64,000 nt of DNA from Kibdelosporangium aridum (GTDB taxonomy: Bacteria > Actinomycetota > Actinomycetes > Mycobacteriales > Pseudonocardiaceae), in NCBI RefSeq assembly GCF_900176515.1, contig NZ_FWXV01000004.1, positions 558,001-622,000 of the forward strand, written 5' to 3'. Positions 32,832-41,506 of this stretch are shown here, piece after piece. Both the position numbers and the translations under genes were made by a program. Position 1 is the first letter of the stretch; every line of letters starts with the position of its first letter. The notes beneath the pieces are model-generated. The model ran no database searches. It was not told the DNA's origin and worked only from the letters and a program-made list of their open reading frames with translations.

Positions 32832-33703
32832 CGCAGGACCTCCAGCGCGCGACGGGGTTGCGGACGGCTCATGTAGGCGAGGACGAGGTCCTCGATGGTG
32901 ACCGGCTCGACCGACCACGCCGGGTCGAGGATCGGCGCGGTGGTGTGGATCAGCAGCGTGGTCTGCCGCTCGGTGTGGCTGGCGGAGATGACGTGCTGGT
33001 CCTGCGGCAAGGTGTCGAGGTCACGCCGTGGGCCGGTCAGCCGGTAGTGCGTGGCGAGCAGTTCGTCGAACTCGCCAGTGATCCGGACCCGGGACTCCAT
33101 CAGGACGATCAGGTGGTCGCAGACCCGTTCCAGGTCCGCGATGAGGTGCGACGAGAGCACGACACTCAGCTCCTGCTCGGCGACGGCCTCCATCAGGTCC
33201 TGTAAGAACTCCCTGCGTGCCAACGGGTCCAGCGCGGCGACCGGTTCGTCGAGCAGGAGCAGCTGTGGCCGTTTGGCGATGCCGAGCGTCAGCGCGAGCT
33301 GGGCGCGTTGGCCGCCGGAGAGTTTCCCGGCTTTCTGCGCGGGATCCAGGCCGATCTTGGTGATCCGCTGGTACGCGAGCGCGTTGTCCCAGTTCGGGTT
33401 GAGCTGCGAGCCGAGCCGCAGGTGGTCGGCGACGGTCAGGCCCGCGTAGACCGGCGTGTCCTGTGCGACGAACCCGACTTTGGCCAGCTGTTCGGTGCCG
33501 CTGCCGGGACGGCCGCCGCACACCTCGATCGTGCCTTCCGTCGGCGTGAGCATGCCCGCGGCGAGGTTGAGCAGGGTCGACTTGCCCGCGCCGTTCGGGC
33601 CGACCAGGCCGGTCACGTGACCGGCGGGGATTTCCAGCGTGCAATCGGTCAGTGCCCGCCGCCGCTTGTACGTCTTGCCCAGTCCTTGGGCTCTGAGGAT
33701 CAC
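32828..33703 (-). CDS. ABC transporter ATP-binding protein
   Basis: A 291-residue ATPase. Walker A is GPNGAGKST (about 36-44), the Q-loop GFVAQDTPVY, the signature LSGGQRAQLALTLG, Walker B QLLLLDEPVAALDP and the switch His SSHLIADLERVCD. It belongs to the CcmA/YtrB-like export group. Its start overlaps the GntR stop by four bases, and its stop overlaps the permease start. Substrate unknown. Confidence 0.9.
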   Translation of the reverse strand: MILRAQGLGKTYKRRRALTDCTLEIPAGHVTGLVGPNGAGKSTLLNLAAGMLTPTEGTIEVCGGRPGSGTEQLAKVGFVAQDTPVYAGLTVADHLRLGSQLNPNWDNALAYQRITKIGLDPAQKAGKLSGGQRAQLALTLGIAKRPQLLLLDEPVAALDPLARREFLQDLMEAVAEQELSVVLSSHLIADLERVCDHLIVLMESRVRITGEFDELLATHYRLTGPRRDLDTLPQDQHVISASHTERQTTLLIHTTAPILDPAWSVEPVTIEDLVLAYMSRPQPRRALEVLR

Positions 33704-34092
33704 GCTATGTCCTCCTGTGCGGCGGAACGAAAGGTTGTGGTGAACAGGGCCTCGATGCTCTCCTCGTCGAGGCCGGCCTTGCGGGCCTTGACCAGCCAGC
33801 GCTCCAGGTCCTGCCGTAGCGCGCCCAGTGCGGCGTTGGAGCCGCCGTTCAGCGTGGCCGTGACGAACGTGCCCACGCCCGGGCGGGCGGCGACGAGACC
33901 GTCGTGCTCAAGCTCGCGATACGCCTTGAGCACCGTGTTCGGGTTGATCGCCAGCTGGGCGACCACGTCCTTGACCTTCGGCAACTGATCCCCCTCGCGC
34001 AGCAGACCGAGCCGCAGCGCGTGCCGTACCTGCTGGACCAGCTGCTGGTAGGGCGACAGGCCGGATCTGCCGTTCAGATGGAACTCGATCAC
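33700..34092 (-). CDS. GntR-family (YtrA subfamily) repressor
   Basis: A 130-residue regulator with the winged-helix domain at about residues 1-75 (YQQLVQQVRHALRLGLLREGDQLPKVKDVVAQLAINPNTVLKAYRELEHDGLV) and a short C-terminal helix region, the size of the YtrA subfamily. I chose the GTG at 34092, with GGAGG five bases upstream, over the ATG at 34104 in which that site would lie inside the gene. It heads an operon with the ABC genes and the esterase and probably represses it. Confidence 0.85.
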   Translation of the reverse strand: MIEFHLNGRSGLSPYQQLVQQVRHALRLGLLREGDQLPKVKDVVAQLAINPNTVLKAYRELEHDGLVAARPGVGTFVTATLNGGSNAALGALRQDLERWLVKARKAGLDEESIEALFTTTFRSAAQEDIA

Positions 34093-34110
34093 GACTTCCT
34101 CCATTTATCT

Positions 34111-34127
34111 AGCTAACTAGTACTATA
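34111..34127 (-). promoter_or_regulatory. Promoter/operator region of the GntR-ABC operon
   Basis: An unusually A/T-rich patch. On the minus strand it reads CTATAGTACTAGTTAGCTAG, with a -10-like TATAGT (34122-34127) and nested palindromes TAGTACTA and ACTAGT. It lies 20-35 bases before the GTG and probably holds both promoter and repressor site. Confidence 0.5.
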
Positions 34128-34199
34128 GGGAAAGTGTGAGATGGGTGCCAGCGTGTGCCGATACCTGCAGGTTCGGCCGTGTCCTGTTTGGATGTGCGG

Positions 34200-34829
34200 G
34201 TGGCACTGGCTGACTACTTCGACGCGCGGATGTTCACCGCGACCACGATCACGCTGGTGGTGATCATGGATCCGCCCGGCACCATCCCGGTCTTCCTGAG
34301 CCTGGTCGGGCGCAAGTCGCGGGCCGCGCGCGCCGCGGCGGCCAGGCAGGCGGTGCTGGTGTCGCTGCTGGTCATCAGCCTGTTCGCGGTCGGCGGGCAG
34401 GCCATCCTGGCGTACCTGCACATCGGCATCCCGGCACTGCAGGGCGCGGGCGGGTTACTGCTGCTGATCATCGCGCTAGACCTGTTGAGCGGCCGTGGTA
34501 CGACCGAGCCGCAGGAAGTCGAGGACGTCAACGTCGCCTTGGTCCCGCTCGGCACGCCGTTGCTGGCCGGTCCGGGTGCGATCGCGGCGACGATCGTGTT
34601 CGTGCGCCAGGCTGAGGGGCACACGGGCGGTTATGTGGCGCTCGCATTGGCGATTCTGACTGTTCACTTCTTGCTGTGGATCTGCCTGCGGTTCTCCGGC
34701 GTGGTGATCCGGTTGATCAAGGAGAGCGGGATCGTCCTGCTCGCCAAGATCGCAGGTCTGCTGCTCGCCGCGATCGCGGTGCAACTGCTGGCGGACTCCG
34801 TCCGCGGTTTTGTCAGTGGTTCCGGGTAA
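34200..34829 (+). CDS. MarC-family integral membrane protein
   Basis: A 209-residue MarC/UPF0056 protein with six membrane spans: TLVVIMDPPGTIPVFLSL, VSLLVISLFAVGGQAIL, LQGAGGLLLLIIALDLL, then the conserved PLGTPLLAGPGAIAATIVF, and two more. The role is unclear despite the old link with antibiotic resistance. The start is uncertain: GTG at 34200 or 34194. The next gene begins 10 bases after its end. Confidence 0.83.
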   Translation: MALADYFDARMFTATTITLVVIMDPPGTIPVFLSLVGRKSRAARAAAARQAVLVSLLVISLFAVGGQAILAYLHIGIPALQGAGGLLLLIIALDLLSGRGTTEPQEVEDVNVALVPLGTPLLAGPGAIAATIVFVRQAEGHTGGYVALALAILTVHFLLWICLRFSGVVIRLIKESGIVLLAKIAGLLLAAIAVQLLADSVRGFVSGSG

Positions 34830-34839
34830 CTTGGAGTCT

Positions 34840-35673
34840 GTGCAAGGGCAGCTCGGATTCGACAGCATGCCGAAGAAACTCGTTCGGGTGACTCCGTCGA
34901 AGTTGGCGACGTGGATGGATTGCCCACGCCGCTATCGAATGACGTACATTGACCGCCCGACACCGCAGCGCGGTGGTGCGTACGCGCACAGCACCCTGGG
35001 TGCCGTGGTGCACAACGCCTTGCGGGCTTTCTTCGATCTCCCGCTGGACAAGCGCACGCCGGAAACCGGTGCGGCCCTTGTGACAACCCATTGGAAGGAC
35101 GACGGTTTCGCCGACGGCGGGCAAGCCGCTGTCTACCGTGACCGCGCTCGCGAATGGGTTGCCCGGTACCTGGCGGAGACGGACGTGTCGGTCGACCCGA
35201 TCGGTCTCGAACGCTGGGTGTCGGCGCCCGCGGGCACGATCGTGGCAGAAGGGCGAGTCGACCGCATCGACGACCGCGACGGCGAGCTCGTGATCGTCGA
35301 CTACAAGACCGGTCGGCAGGCCCTGACCACCGATGATGCCCGTGGCTCCCAGGCGCTGGCGATGTACGCGATCGCGACGACCCGGACACTGCGGCGCAAA
35401 TGCAGGCGCGTCGAACTTCACCACCTGCCCACAGGCGAAGTCGCAGTCTGGGAGCACACCGACGAATCACTGGCCCGCCACCAGAAACGCGCGGAGGAAA
35501 CGGCAGAGGAACTGCAGCTCGCGACCGACACACTGGAAGCGGGCGGCGATCCGGACGTGTTGTTCCCGCCGCAAGTGGGAAGGCAATGCTCATGGTGCGA
35601 CTTCCGTCGCCACTGCCCAGAAGGCCAAGCAGCAGGACCGCCGACCGCCCCGTGGGGGATGTTGCCACCGTGA
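34840..35673 (+). CDS. RecB-like PD-(D/E)XK exonuclease with iron-sulfur staple
   Basis: A 277-residue nuclease of the RecB/AddB-Cas4 group. The catalytic segment reads VAEGRVDRIDDRDGELVIVDYKTGR, with the Asp and ExK-like DYK in place. Four Cys form an iron-sulfur staple: one near the N-terminus (WMDCPRRYR) and three at the end (QCSWCDFRRHCP, C-x2-C-x5-C). It has no helicase domain, so it may be a free-standing DNA repair or end-processing nuclease; the family is common in actinomycetes. GTG at 34840 is one start; ATG at 34867 (MPKKLVRV) is as likely. It overlaps the next gene by four bases. Confidence 0.85.
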   Translation: MQGQLGFDSMPKKLVRVTPSKLATWMDCPRRYRMTYIDRPTPQRGGAYAHSTLGAVVHNALRAFFDLPLDKRTPETGAALVTTHWKDDGFADGGQAAVYRDRAREWVARYLAETDVSVDPIGLERWVSAPAGTIVAEGRVDRIDDRDGELVIVDYKTGRQALTTDDARGSQALAMYAIATTRTLRRKCRRVELHHLPTGEVAVWEHTDESLARHQKRAEETAEELQLATDTLEAGGDPDVLFPPQVGRQCSWCDFRRHCPEGQAAGPPTAPWGMLPP

Positions 35674-36326
35674 ATTCCGAGCAGGCGACAGAAGAACTGC
35701 CGACCCAGAACCCGCACGCGAACGCGAATGCGGTGACTGAGGAGTACCCGGCCCAGGGACGGCAGGCTCGCAAGCCGCGCCCCGCGCCCGAGGGACGCCC
35801 TGAAGAACACCAGGTTCGCAAGCCGCGTCCAGCCGCCGAGGGGCGGGCAAACACGGTGGCTGAGGAGCGGCAGGTTCGCGTGCCGCGTCCCGCTCCTGAG
35901 GGGCACCCGAACGCGGCGACAGCTGAACAGCAGGTTCGCGCGCAGCGCCCGGCTCCCGAGATGCGCGCGAACGCCGTGCCCGACGAATACCAAGCGCAGC
36001 ACGCAGCGCCTGAGGAACGCACAGATCAGACCCCCGAGGACCAGCCGAAGCGCCGCAAGGGCCGGCTCTGGCGCGAGCTCACCGGGGCGTTGGCGGCGGG
36101 GTTGACTGTCCTGGCCCTTGTCGTTCTTGTGCTGCAGATCATCTCGTGGTCCAACGGCGTGCCCGGGTTGGGCGTGGTCGAGCTCATCGGGCACATCGTT
36201 GCCGCCGGGTTGGCGTTGTATGCGCAGCGCACGATCGACCGGAGACCGGGCAGACCGGCGTTGATCGCAGGTCTCGGGATCGGCGTGCTCGTCGTGCTGG
36301 TGCTCGTCCTGTTCTGGTGGATCTAG
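35670..36326 (+). CDS. Membrane protein with Pro/Arg-rich repeat N-terminus
   Basis: A 218-residue protein. Residues 25-125 contain about four degenerate repeats of 20-22 residues around VRKPRPAPEGR (ARKPRPAPEG, VRKPRPAAEG, VRVPRPAPEG, VRAQRPAPEM), strongly charged and likely disordered in the cytoplasm. Three membrane spans follow (about 136-160, 170-187, 195-217). Its GTG overlaps the nuclease stop, so the two are coupled. The stop interlocks with the convergent hydrolase (CTAG). No family recognised. Confidence 0.75.
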   Translation: MNSEQATEELPTQNPHANANAVTEEYPAQGRQARKPRPAPEGRPEEHQVRKPRPAAEGRANTVAEERQVRVPRPAPEGHPNAATAEQQVRAQRPAPEMRANAVPDEYQAQHAAPEERTDQTPEDQPKRRKGRLWRELTGALAAGLTVLALVVLVLQIISWSNGVPGLGVVELIGHIVAAGLALYAQRTIDRRPGRPALIAGLGIGVLVVLVLVLFWWI

Positions 36327-37195
36327 CCAGCCAGCCACATCCGCCAGGTCGACAACAGAACCCCCAGCAGCGCCTCGGGATTCTCCACAGCAGGCGAGTG
36401 CCGGGCGCCCGGGATGACCGCGAAGTCCGCGTCCAACCGCTCTGCCATGTCCCGTTGCGCCGCGATGGGCCATGCGTCGTCATCGGCGCCACACGCCACC
36501 AAGCACGGCGTAGCAGTGGTTTCCAGCTGCCTGGCGAGGCTGTCGACGAGGTCAGGCTCGGTCCGTAGCCCCATGGCCATACCCAGCAGGTTCTCGGGCA
36601 TGGTGCGCCGGAACCGCTCGGTCAAGAACTCCCGCAACTCGGCTGGCAACTTCAACCAGTTCGGGTCGTTCTCGTACATCGCCCGACGGAACTCGGCCAG
36701 CGTCTCGATGCCGTGCTCGCGCAGTACGGGCTCGGCCAACTCGAGCATCTTGCGCCGCGGCCCGACTGGCAACTCCTCGGGCCCGCTGCTGAGCAGCGTC
36801 AACCCGCGAATCGGCGTCCCGGCCAACACGGCGCCGCGCGAAACCAGCCCGCCGTAGGAATGCCCCAGCAGGAGAATCGGCCGTCCGTCCGCGGCCAGCT
36901 TGCCGACCAGTTCGGCGATCAATCCGCCGAGCGCCGCTGGCAAGTACGCGTCCAGTTCCACCGGTCCGACAGATTCGTACTGTCCCGGCAGGTCGATCGC
37001 GATCGGTTCGATCCCGGCGTCGGCGATCGGGTCGATCAGCGGCACGAAGTCCTCTTTGGACCCGGTGTAACCCGGTACCAGCAAGGCGATCGGGCCTTGG
37101 CCGGGCACCGGACGGCGCAACGCGGCCAGCGGGCCGTACCGGCCGGGCAGGTCGACTCGTTTGGCGCCGTGCGGGCTGACCTGGGACGGCGTCAT
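36323..37195 (-). CDS. Alpha/beta hydrolase
   Basis: A 290-residue hydrolase. The nucleophile elbow is GHSYGG (Ser about 128), the oxyanion loop VPGYTGSK, and the catalytic His is in PGARHSPAVENPE; the likely acid is in CGADDDAWP. There is no signal peptide. The ATG at 37195 overlaps the stop of the upstream propeller-protein gene (ATGA). Substrate unknown. Confidence 0.85.
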   Translation of the reverse strand: MTPSQVSPHGAKRVDLPGRYGPLAALRRPVPGQGPIALLVPGYTGSKEDFVPLIDPIADAGIEPIAIDLPGQYESVGPVELDAYLPAALGGLIAELVGKLAADGRPILLLGHSYGGLVSRGAVLAGTPIRGLTLLSSGPEELPVGPRRKMLELAEPVLREHGIETLAEFRRAMYENDPNWLKLPAELREFLTERFRRTMPENLLGMAMGLRTEPDLVDSLARQLETTATPCLVACGADDDAWPIAAQRDMAERLDADFAVIPGARHSPAVENPEALLGVLLSTWRMWLAG

Positions 37196-38553
37196 CGGAG
37201 TGCGACCAATGTCGGCCCACGCTGTTCGAGCACCATGGGGCCGAGGGTGGACATCTGCACGGGACCGTTGTACTCGTCGCGGTTCACTGGTGTCTGCGCG
37301 ACACGCGCGCCGGTCACTTGATCGGTCACCAGGTATGCGTCCTTTACCGGTAGCAACAGGTAGCCGGCGAACACCGCACCGGACCCGAGAGTGTTCTCGA
37401 CCGTCCACAGTGGCCGCAGATCCGTTGTGGACAGTGCGATCGTGCGGGTGCCGGTGAACCAGAACAGCGCGTCGGTTCCCTTGGTGACCGGGACGACGCC
37501 GTGCGCGGGATCACCGGCGAAGTCGGAATCGGGGACCGCGACCGGGTACTCCTGGATCTTGTTGCCTTCGTTGTCGTACACCAGGATCCGGGACGGGTCG
37601 GGCAGCGCGATCGCGGTGTAGGTCTGGTTCATCGCGATGATTCGCGCACGAGAACCGCCTACCGTGTTGCTGAAGGCGACAATCGGCGTGTCGCTCTCGT
37701 TTTCCTTGCCCTCTGGGTTGTAGACGGTGAGCCGGTCGTCGCCAGTCACTGCCGGGTCGCTCGCGGCTGGGCATCGTTCGATCACGCCGATCCGGCCCGG
37801 CGTCACCGCGATCGATCCGTACATGCAACCGACGCGCGGCTGCTTGTCCGGGTTCACCATGTCCGGCACCTGGCCGTACTCCATGGTCTGCACGAGATCG
37901 TTGCGCCAGGTGTTGAGCAGGCGCTTGCCCGTTGTGGTCACGTGCGAGCCGTCGGACAACAACTGGGTGTCCAATTCGGCGTCGCCGTTGCGCTGGCGGT
38001 CCCGCTCGCCAGTGGCCGCCTTGAGCGAGGTCACCTCGCTGCAGTTGCCCTTCTTGCCAGGATCGGTGGACGGCAGCGAATTGTCCGGCTTGCTGAACAG
38101 CGCGATCGCGTCGTTGAAGCCTTCGCCGACCGTACACAGTGGAATGTCGCGGGCATAGCGCCAGCGCACTTTGCCGGAGTACGGCTCGCGACCGACGACC
38201 TCGTTGCCGTCACCCGTGACCACGGTCGGGCCGACGGCGACAGGGATCGGAGTCGCGCCACTCGGCGCGCGCCACGCTTCACCGAACGACGGCGGCAAGG
38301 TGCTGGGCTCTTCGGGAGTCTCGACCTCGCCGGACGCGGTCTGCGACGACGTCGCGGCGAAGTCGCTGGTGGTGCCGATCAGCGCCCAGCCGGCGACCAC
38401 CGCGACAACGATGAGCGCGACCGCGATGAAGTCGCGGCGCCGGTGAAACGACGTGCGCGGTGGCCGGGGCGGGTCATCGTGGACCTCTCCGGCGAGGACA
38501 TCCTCGCCGGAGACGGTCGTGCCGTGCCCGTCGTGCTCGGCGGTCTCCGGCAC
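37192..38553 (-). CDS. Membrane-anchored PQQ-like beta-propeller protein
   Basis: A 453-residue protein with a cytoplasmic N-terminus, one membrane span at about 43-61 (FIAVALIVVAVVAGWALIG), and an extracytoplasmic beta-propeller (repeats such as GREPYSGKVRWRYARD and TTDLRPLWTVEN). It resembles M. tuberculosis Rv3212, which by memory is likewise beside the rhlE gene. Two or more Cys pairs (IPLC/KGNC, GC/RC) could form disulphides outside. The role is unknown; propellers of this kind bind ligands or envelope partners. Confidence 0.82.
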   Translation of the reverse strand: MPETAEHDGHGTTVSGEDVLAGEVHDDPPRPPRTSFHRRRDFIAVALIVVAVVAGWALIGTTSDFAATSSQTASGEVETPEEPSTLPPSFGEAWRAPSGATPIPVAVGPTVVTGDGNEVVGREPYSGKVRWRYARDIPLCTVGEGFNDAIALFSKPDNSLPSTDPGKKGNCSEVTSLKAATGERDRQRNGDAELDTQLLSDGSHVTTTGKRLLNTWRNDLVQTMEYGQVPDMVNPDKQPRVGCMYGSIAVTPGRIGVIERCPAASDPAVTGDDRLTVYNPEGKENESDTPIVAFSNTVGGSRARIIAMNQTYTAIALPDPSRILVYDNEGNKIQEYPVAVPDSDFAGDPAHGVVPVTKGTDALFWFTGTRTIALSTTDLRPLWTVENTLGSGAVFAGYLLLPVKDAYLVTDQVTGARVAQTPVNRDEYNGPVQMSTLGPMVLEQRGPTLVALR

Positions 38554-38597
38554 GTCGTCCTCCTCGAGAAGCTCGCAAAGTCCTTACTTCACGGTAC

Positions 38598-40232
38598 TCA
38601 CGAGGTTTCGCCCGCGTCACGGACCACCTCGACACCGCTGCGGCGTCGCGTGCGCTGGCGTCGTGGCTTGTCAGCGGCCTTCTCGGCGGTCTCCGGGGCC
38701 TTTGGTGCCTCTTCCGCCGTCGCGGTGACTTCCTCGCCTGCCCGGCGGCGCCTGCGCTGCCGTGGCGGACGCTCCTCGCCGTCACCCGACGGCGCTTCCT
38801 TCGTGCGCGTCTCCTTCGTGCGCGACGAGGTACGGGTGCGCGTGGTGCCGCCACTACGCCGACGGCGCTTCTTGCCGCCCGTGAGGTCTTCCTCCTGCTC
38901 GGCGTCCAAGCCCGCGCGGGTCTGCATGTCCTCCGGCAGCCTGCCGGTCGCGTCCGCGGGAATGCCCAGGTCGGCGTAGAGGTGCTCGGACGTGGAGTAC
39001 GTCTCGACCGGCTCGGGCATGTCGAGGACGAGTGCGTCGCTGATGGACTTCCAGCGGTACTCCTCGTCCCAGTCGACCAGCGTGATCGCGACACCGGTGC
39101 GCCCGGCCCGGCCGGTGCGGCCGATCCGGTGCACGTAGGTCTGCTCGTCCTCAGGGCACTGGAAGTTGATCACGTGCGTGACGTCGTCGATGTCGATACC
39201 GCGAGCGGCCACATCGGTCGCGACCAGCACATCCACCTTGCCGGTCCGGAACGCGCGCAGCGCCTTCTCCCTGGCGCCCTGACCAAGGTCACCGTGCACG
39301 GCAGCGGCCGCGAACCCGCGTTCGGCCAGGTCGTCGGCGACTTTCTGGGCCGTCCGCTTGGTCCGGGCGAAGATCATCGTCAAGCCGCGGCTCTCGGACT
39401 GCAGGGCACGGGCGACGATCTCCTCCTTGTCCATGGAGTGCGCGCGGTAGACGAACTGACGGGTGCGCTCGTGGATCGCGCCCTGGTCGTTCTCCTCGGC
39501 CCGGATGTGGGTCGGCTGGTGCAGGAACGTCCGCGCCAGCGTGATGATCGGGCCGGGCATCGTGGCCGAGAACAGCATGGTCTGCCGCTCGTCGGGCACC
39601 ATCCCGAGGATCCGCTCGATGTCCGGCAGGAAGCCGAGGTCGAGCATCTCGTCCGCTTCGTCCAGTACCAACGAACGGACCTTGCCGAGCACCAGGTGAC
39701 GCTGTTCAGCCAGGTCAAGCAGGCGGCCAGGGGTGCCGACCACGACGTCGACGCCCTTGCGCAGCGCCGAGATCTGCTGCTCGTACGGACGGCCGCCGTA
39801 GATCGACAGGATCTTCACACCGAGGTGCTTGCTCGCGTCGGTGAGGTCGTGGGTGACCTGGAGACAAAGCTCACGCGTCGGCACGACGACAAGGGCCTGC
39901 GGGGTGCCGTCACCCGGCGTGGCCAGGCGGTGCAGCAGCGGGACGCCGAACCCGAGGGTCTTGCCCATCCCGGTCCGGGCCTGGCCGATGATGTCGTCGC
40001 CGGACATGGCCAGCGGGAGCGTCAGTTCCTGGATGGCGAACGTGCGGTCGATGCCCGCAGCCGACAGCGCCTTGACGATCTCGTCACGGACGCCGAACTC
40101 GGCGAAGGTCGGGGAGTCGCCCCTGACCGGTGCGCCTGCCTGCAGCGGGTGGGAAGTGTCAGTGTCCGGAACGCCGGCTTCGCTGTGCTCCAGCGCTACC
40201 GGATCCAGATTCTCGTTATGGGTAGAACTCAG
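38598..40232 (-). CDS. rhlE: DEAD-box RNA helicase RhlE-like, apparent CTG start
   Basis: A DEAD-box helicase of about 544 residues. The Q motif (FAIQELTLPLA), Walker A (ARTGMGKT), PTRELCLQ, DEADEMLDLG, SATMP, ATDVAARGID and HRIGRTGRAG are all present. The C-terminal 110 residues are Lys/Arg-rich. The frame is open back to a stop at 40248-40250, but no ATG, GTG or TTG occurs before the internal ATG at 40005-40007, which lies after the Q motif. A CTG at 40230-40232, eight bases after GAGAGG, is therefore the likely start. Homologous to Rv3211 by recalled synteny. Confidence 0.85.
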   Translation of the reverse strand: MSSTHNENLDPVALEHSEAGVPDTDTSHPLQAGAPVRGDSPTFAEFGVRDEIVKALSAAGIDRTFAIQELTLPLAMSGDDIIGQARTGMGKTLGFGVPLLHRLATPGDGTPQALVVVPTRELCLQVTHDLTDASKHLGVKILSIYGGRPYEQQISALRKGVDVVVGTPGRLLDLAEQRHLVLGKVRSLVLDEADEMLDLGFLPDIERILGMVPDERQTMLFSATMPGPIITLARTFLHQPTHIRAEENDQGAIHERTRQFVYRAHSMDKEEIVARALQSESRGLTMIFARTKRTAQKVADDLAERGFAAAAVHGDLGQGAREKALRAFRTGKVDVLVATDVAARGIDIDDVTHVINFQCPEDEQTYVHRIGRTGRAGRTGVAITLVDWDEEYRWKSISDALVLDMPEPVETYSTSEHLYADLGIPADATGRLPEDMQTRAGLDAEQEEDLTGGKKRRRRSGGTTRTRTSSRTKETRTKEAPSGDGEERPPRQRRRRRAGEEVTATAEEAPKAPETAEKAADKPRRQRTRRRSGVEVVRDAGETS

Positions 40233-40437
40233 GGTGATCGCCTCTCTTTACCAGTGCGCACTGCCCTGGTTGGGCCGCTCGACCGCTGCTGGGCGCTGGG
40301 GCGCCTGCGCGGGAGGGCCAGCGTGGCGTGCACACACCCTCCACGTGACGGGCTTGACCGCCACTGTCATACAACGTCGCCTCACGGCGTTGGGTACGCC
40401 GGGCGTCACACCGAGTCTACCTGGGATGTCCTGCCGT

Positions 40438-40443
40438 TACGCT
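40438..40443 (+). promoter_or_regulatory. -10 element of a probable leaderless promoter
   Basis: TACGCT ends seven bases before the ATG at 40451, the spacing typical for actinomycete leaderless transcripts starting at the ATG itself. No ribosome-binding site is present. The rest of the 218-base gap back to the helicase start holds no gene that I can see. Confidence 0.5.
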
Positions 40444-40450
40444 CACCGCC

Positions 40451-41122
40451 ATGAGCGAGGCTGATTCTGTGGTGGACTCCGCACGGCTGCAGGATGGAGT
40501 TGTTGATCTACTGGGCGTGCTGGCCTACGGCGAGCTTTCCGCGTTCGACCGGCTGGCGGAGGACGCCCGCAGCGCGCCGACCCTGGCAGGGCGCGCGGCG
40601 CTGTCGGTGATGGCGGCAGCCGAGATCGGGCACTACAGCAAGATCGAGCAGTACCTCACCGCGCACGGCGTACAGCCGACGGAGGCGATGGAGCCGTTCA
40701 TCCAGCACTTCGAGGCGTTCCACGCGTCGACACCGCCACGCAGCTGGCACGAGTCGATCGTGAAGGCCTACGTGTTCGACGGCCTCGCGGCGGACCTCTA
40801 CAGCCAGCTGGCGAACTGGCTGGACGAGTCGACGAAGGAACTCGTGCTCGATGTGTTGGCCGACACAGGGCACTCGGCGTTCGCTGAGCGCGAAGTCCGC
40901 GCGGCGTGCGAAGCGGACCGGACGCTGCGCGACAGACTGACGCTGTGGGGCCGACGGCTGCTGGGCGAAGGATTGACGCAGGCCCAGTACATCGTGGCGG
41001 AACGGGACGGGCTGACGGAGTTGATCGTGACGGGCTCGGGCGACCTCGCGGGCATCGCGGCGTTGTTCCGGCGGTTGCAGCAGGCGCACGGCAAGCGGAT
41101 GACCGCGCTCGGACTCGGATAA
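40451..41122 (+). CDS. Ferritin-like fold protein, MiaE-like (Rv3210c family)
   Basis: A 223-residue all-helical protein with ferritin-like features: FDRLAEDARSAPTLAGRAALSVMAAAEIGHYSKIEQYL with E-x2-H, AYVFDGLAADLYSQLA, and DTGHSAFAEREVRAA. It is related to the tRNA hydroxylase MiaE group and matches Rv3210c by position next to rhlE. Some iron ligands seem present, but I cannot confirm a diiron centre. It is divergent from the helicase gene. Confidence 0.8.
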   Translation: MSEADSVVDSARLQDGVVDLLGVLAYGELSAFDRLAEDARSAPTLAGRAALSVMAAAEIGHYSKIEQYLTAHGVQPTEAMEPFIQHFEAFHASTPPRSWHESIVKAYVFDGLAADLYSQLANWLDESTKELVLDVLADTGHSAFAEREVRAACEADRTLRDRLTLWGRRLLGEGLTQAQYIVAERDGLTELIVTGSGDLAGIAALFRRLQQAHGKRMTALGLG

Positions 41123-41162
41123 CCTTTCGTCATCACCAAAGAGGCACAAGCTGGAGGTCAGC

Positions 41163-41393
41163 GTGGAGGTCAAGATCGGCGTGGTGGACAGCCCAAGGGA
41201 GCTGCTCCTCACGAGCAACCTGTCGCCCGACGAGGTTGAGGCGCTGGTGGCCGACGCGCTGAAGAACCCCGCGGGCCAGCTCACCCTGGTCGACGACAAG
41301 GGCCGTCGTTACATCATCCCGGCGTCCCGGGTGGCTTACGTGGAGATCGGCACCGCCGACACCCGCAAGGTGGGCTTCTCGGTCAAGGTCTGA
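41163..41393 (+). CDS. DUF3107 family protein (TB9.4-like)
   Basis: A 76-residue protein beginning with GTG and preceded by GGAGG. It reads EVKIGVVDSPRELLLTSNLS and ends RVAYVEIGTADTRKVGF, the DUF3107 pattern found throughout actinobacteria (Rv3208A). No catalytic residues are visible and the function is unknown. It is small, beta-rich and probably cytoplasmic. A strong hairpin follows. Confidence 0.87.
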   Translation: MEVKIGVVDSPRELLLTSNLSPDEVEALVADALKNPAGQLTLVDDKGRRYIIPASRVAYVEIGTADTRKVGFSVKV

Positions 41394-41401
41394 AGCACCT
41401 T

Positions 41402-41442
41402 TTCGCCCCCGAAGCGGCCACAGCGGTCACTTCGGGGGCGAA
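41402..41442. terminator. Bidirectional hairpin terminator
   Basis: Perfect 13-bp arms TTCGCCCCCGAAG and CTTCGGGGGCGAA with a 15-base loop, between the convergent DUF3107 and DUF4873 genes. Confidence 0.8.
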
Positions 41443-41506
41443 GTTTCACCTAGGCCATGTGCCAGCCATCCCGCGCGAACGGTCCGTTCGCGAATCGGGC
41501 TGGGGC

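Noticed and set aside
38460..40454. A 664-codon open frame on the plus strand
   Set aside because: It is antisense to the rhlE helicase, is rich in Arg/His/Asp/Val as expected of an opposite-strand shadow in GC-rich DNA, and has no domain.
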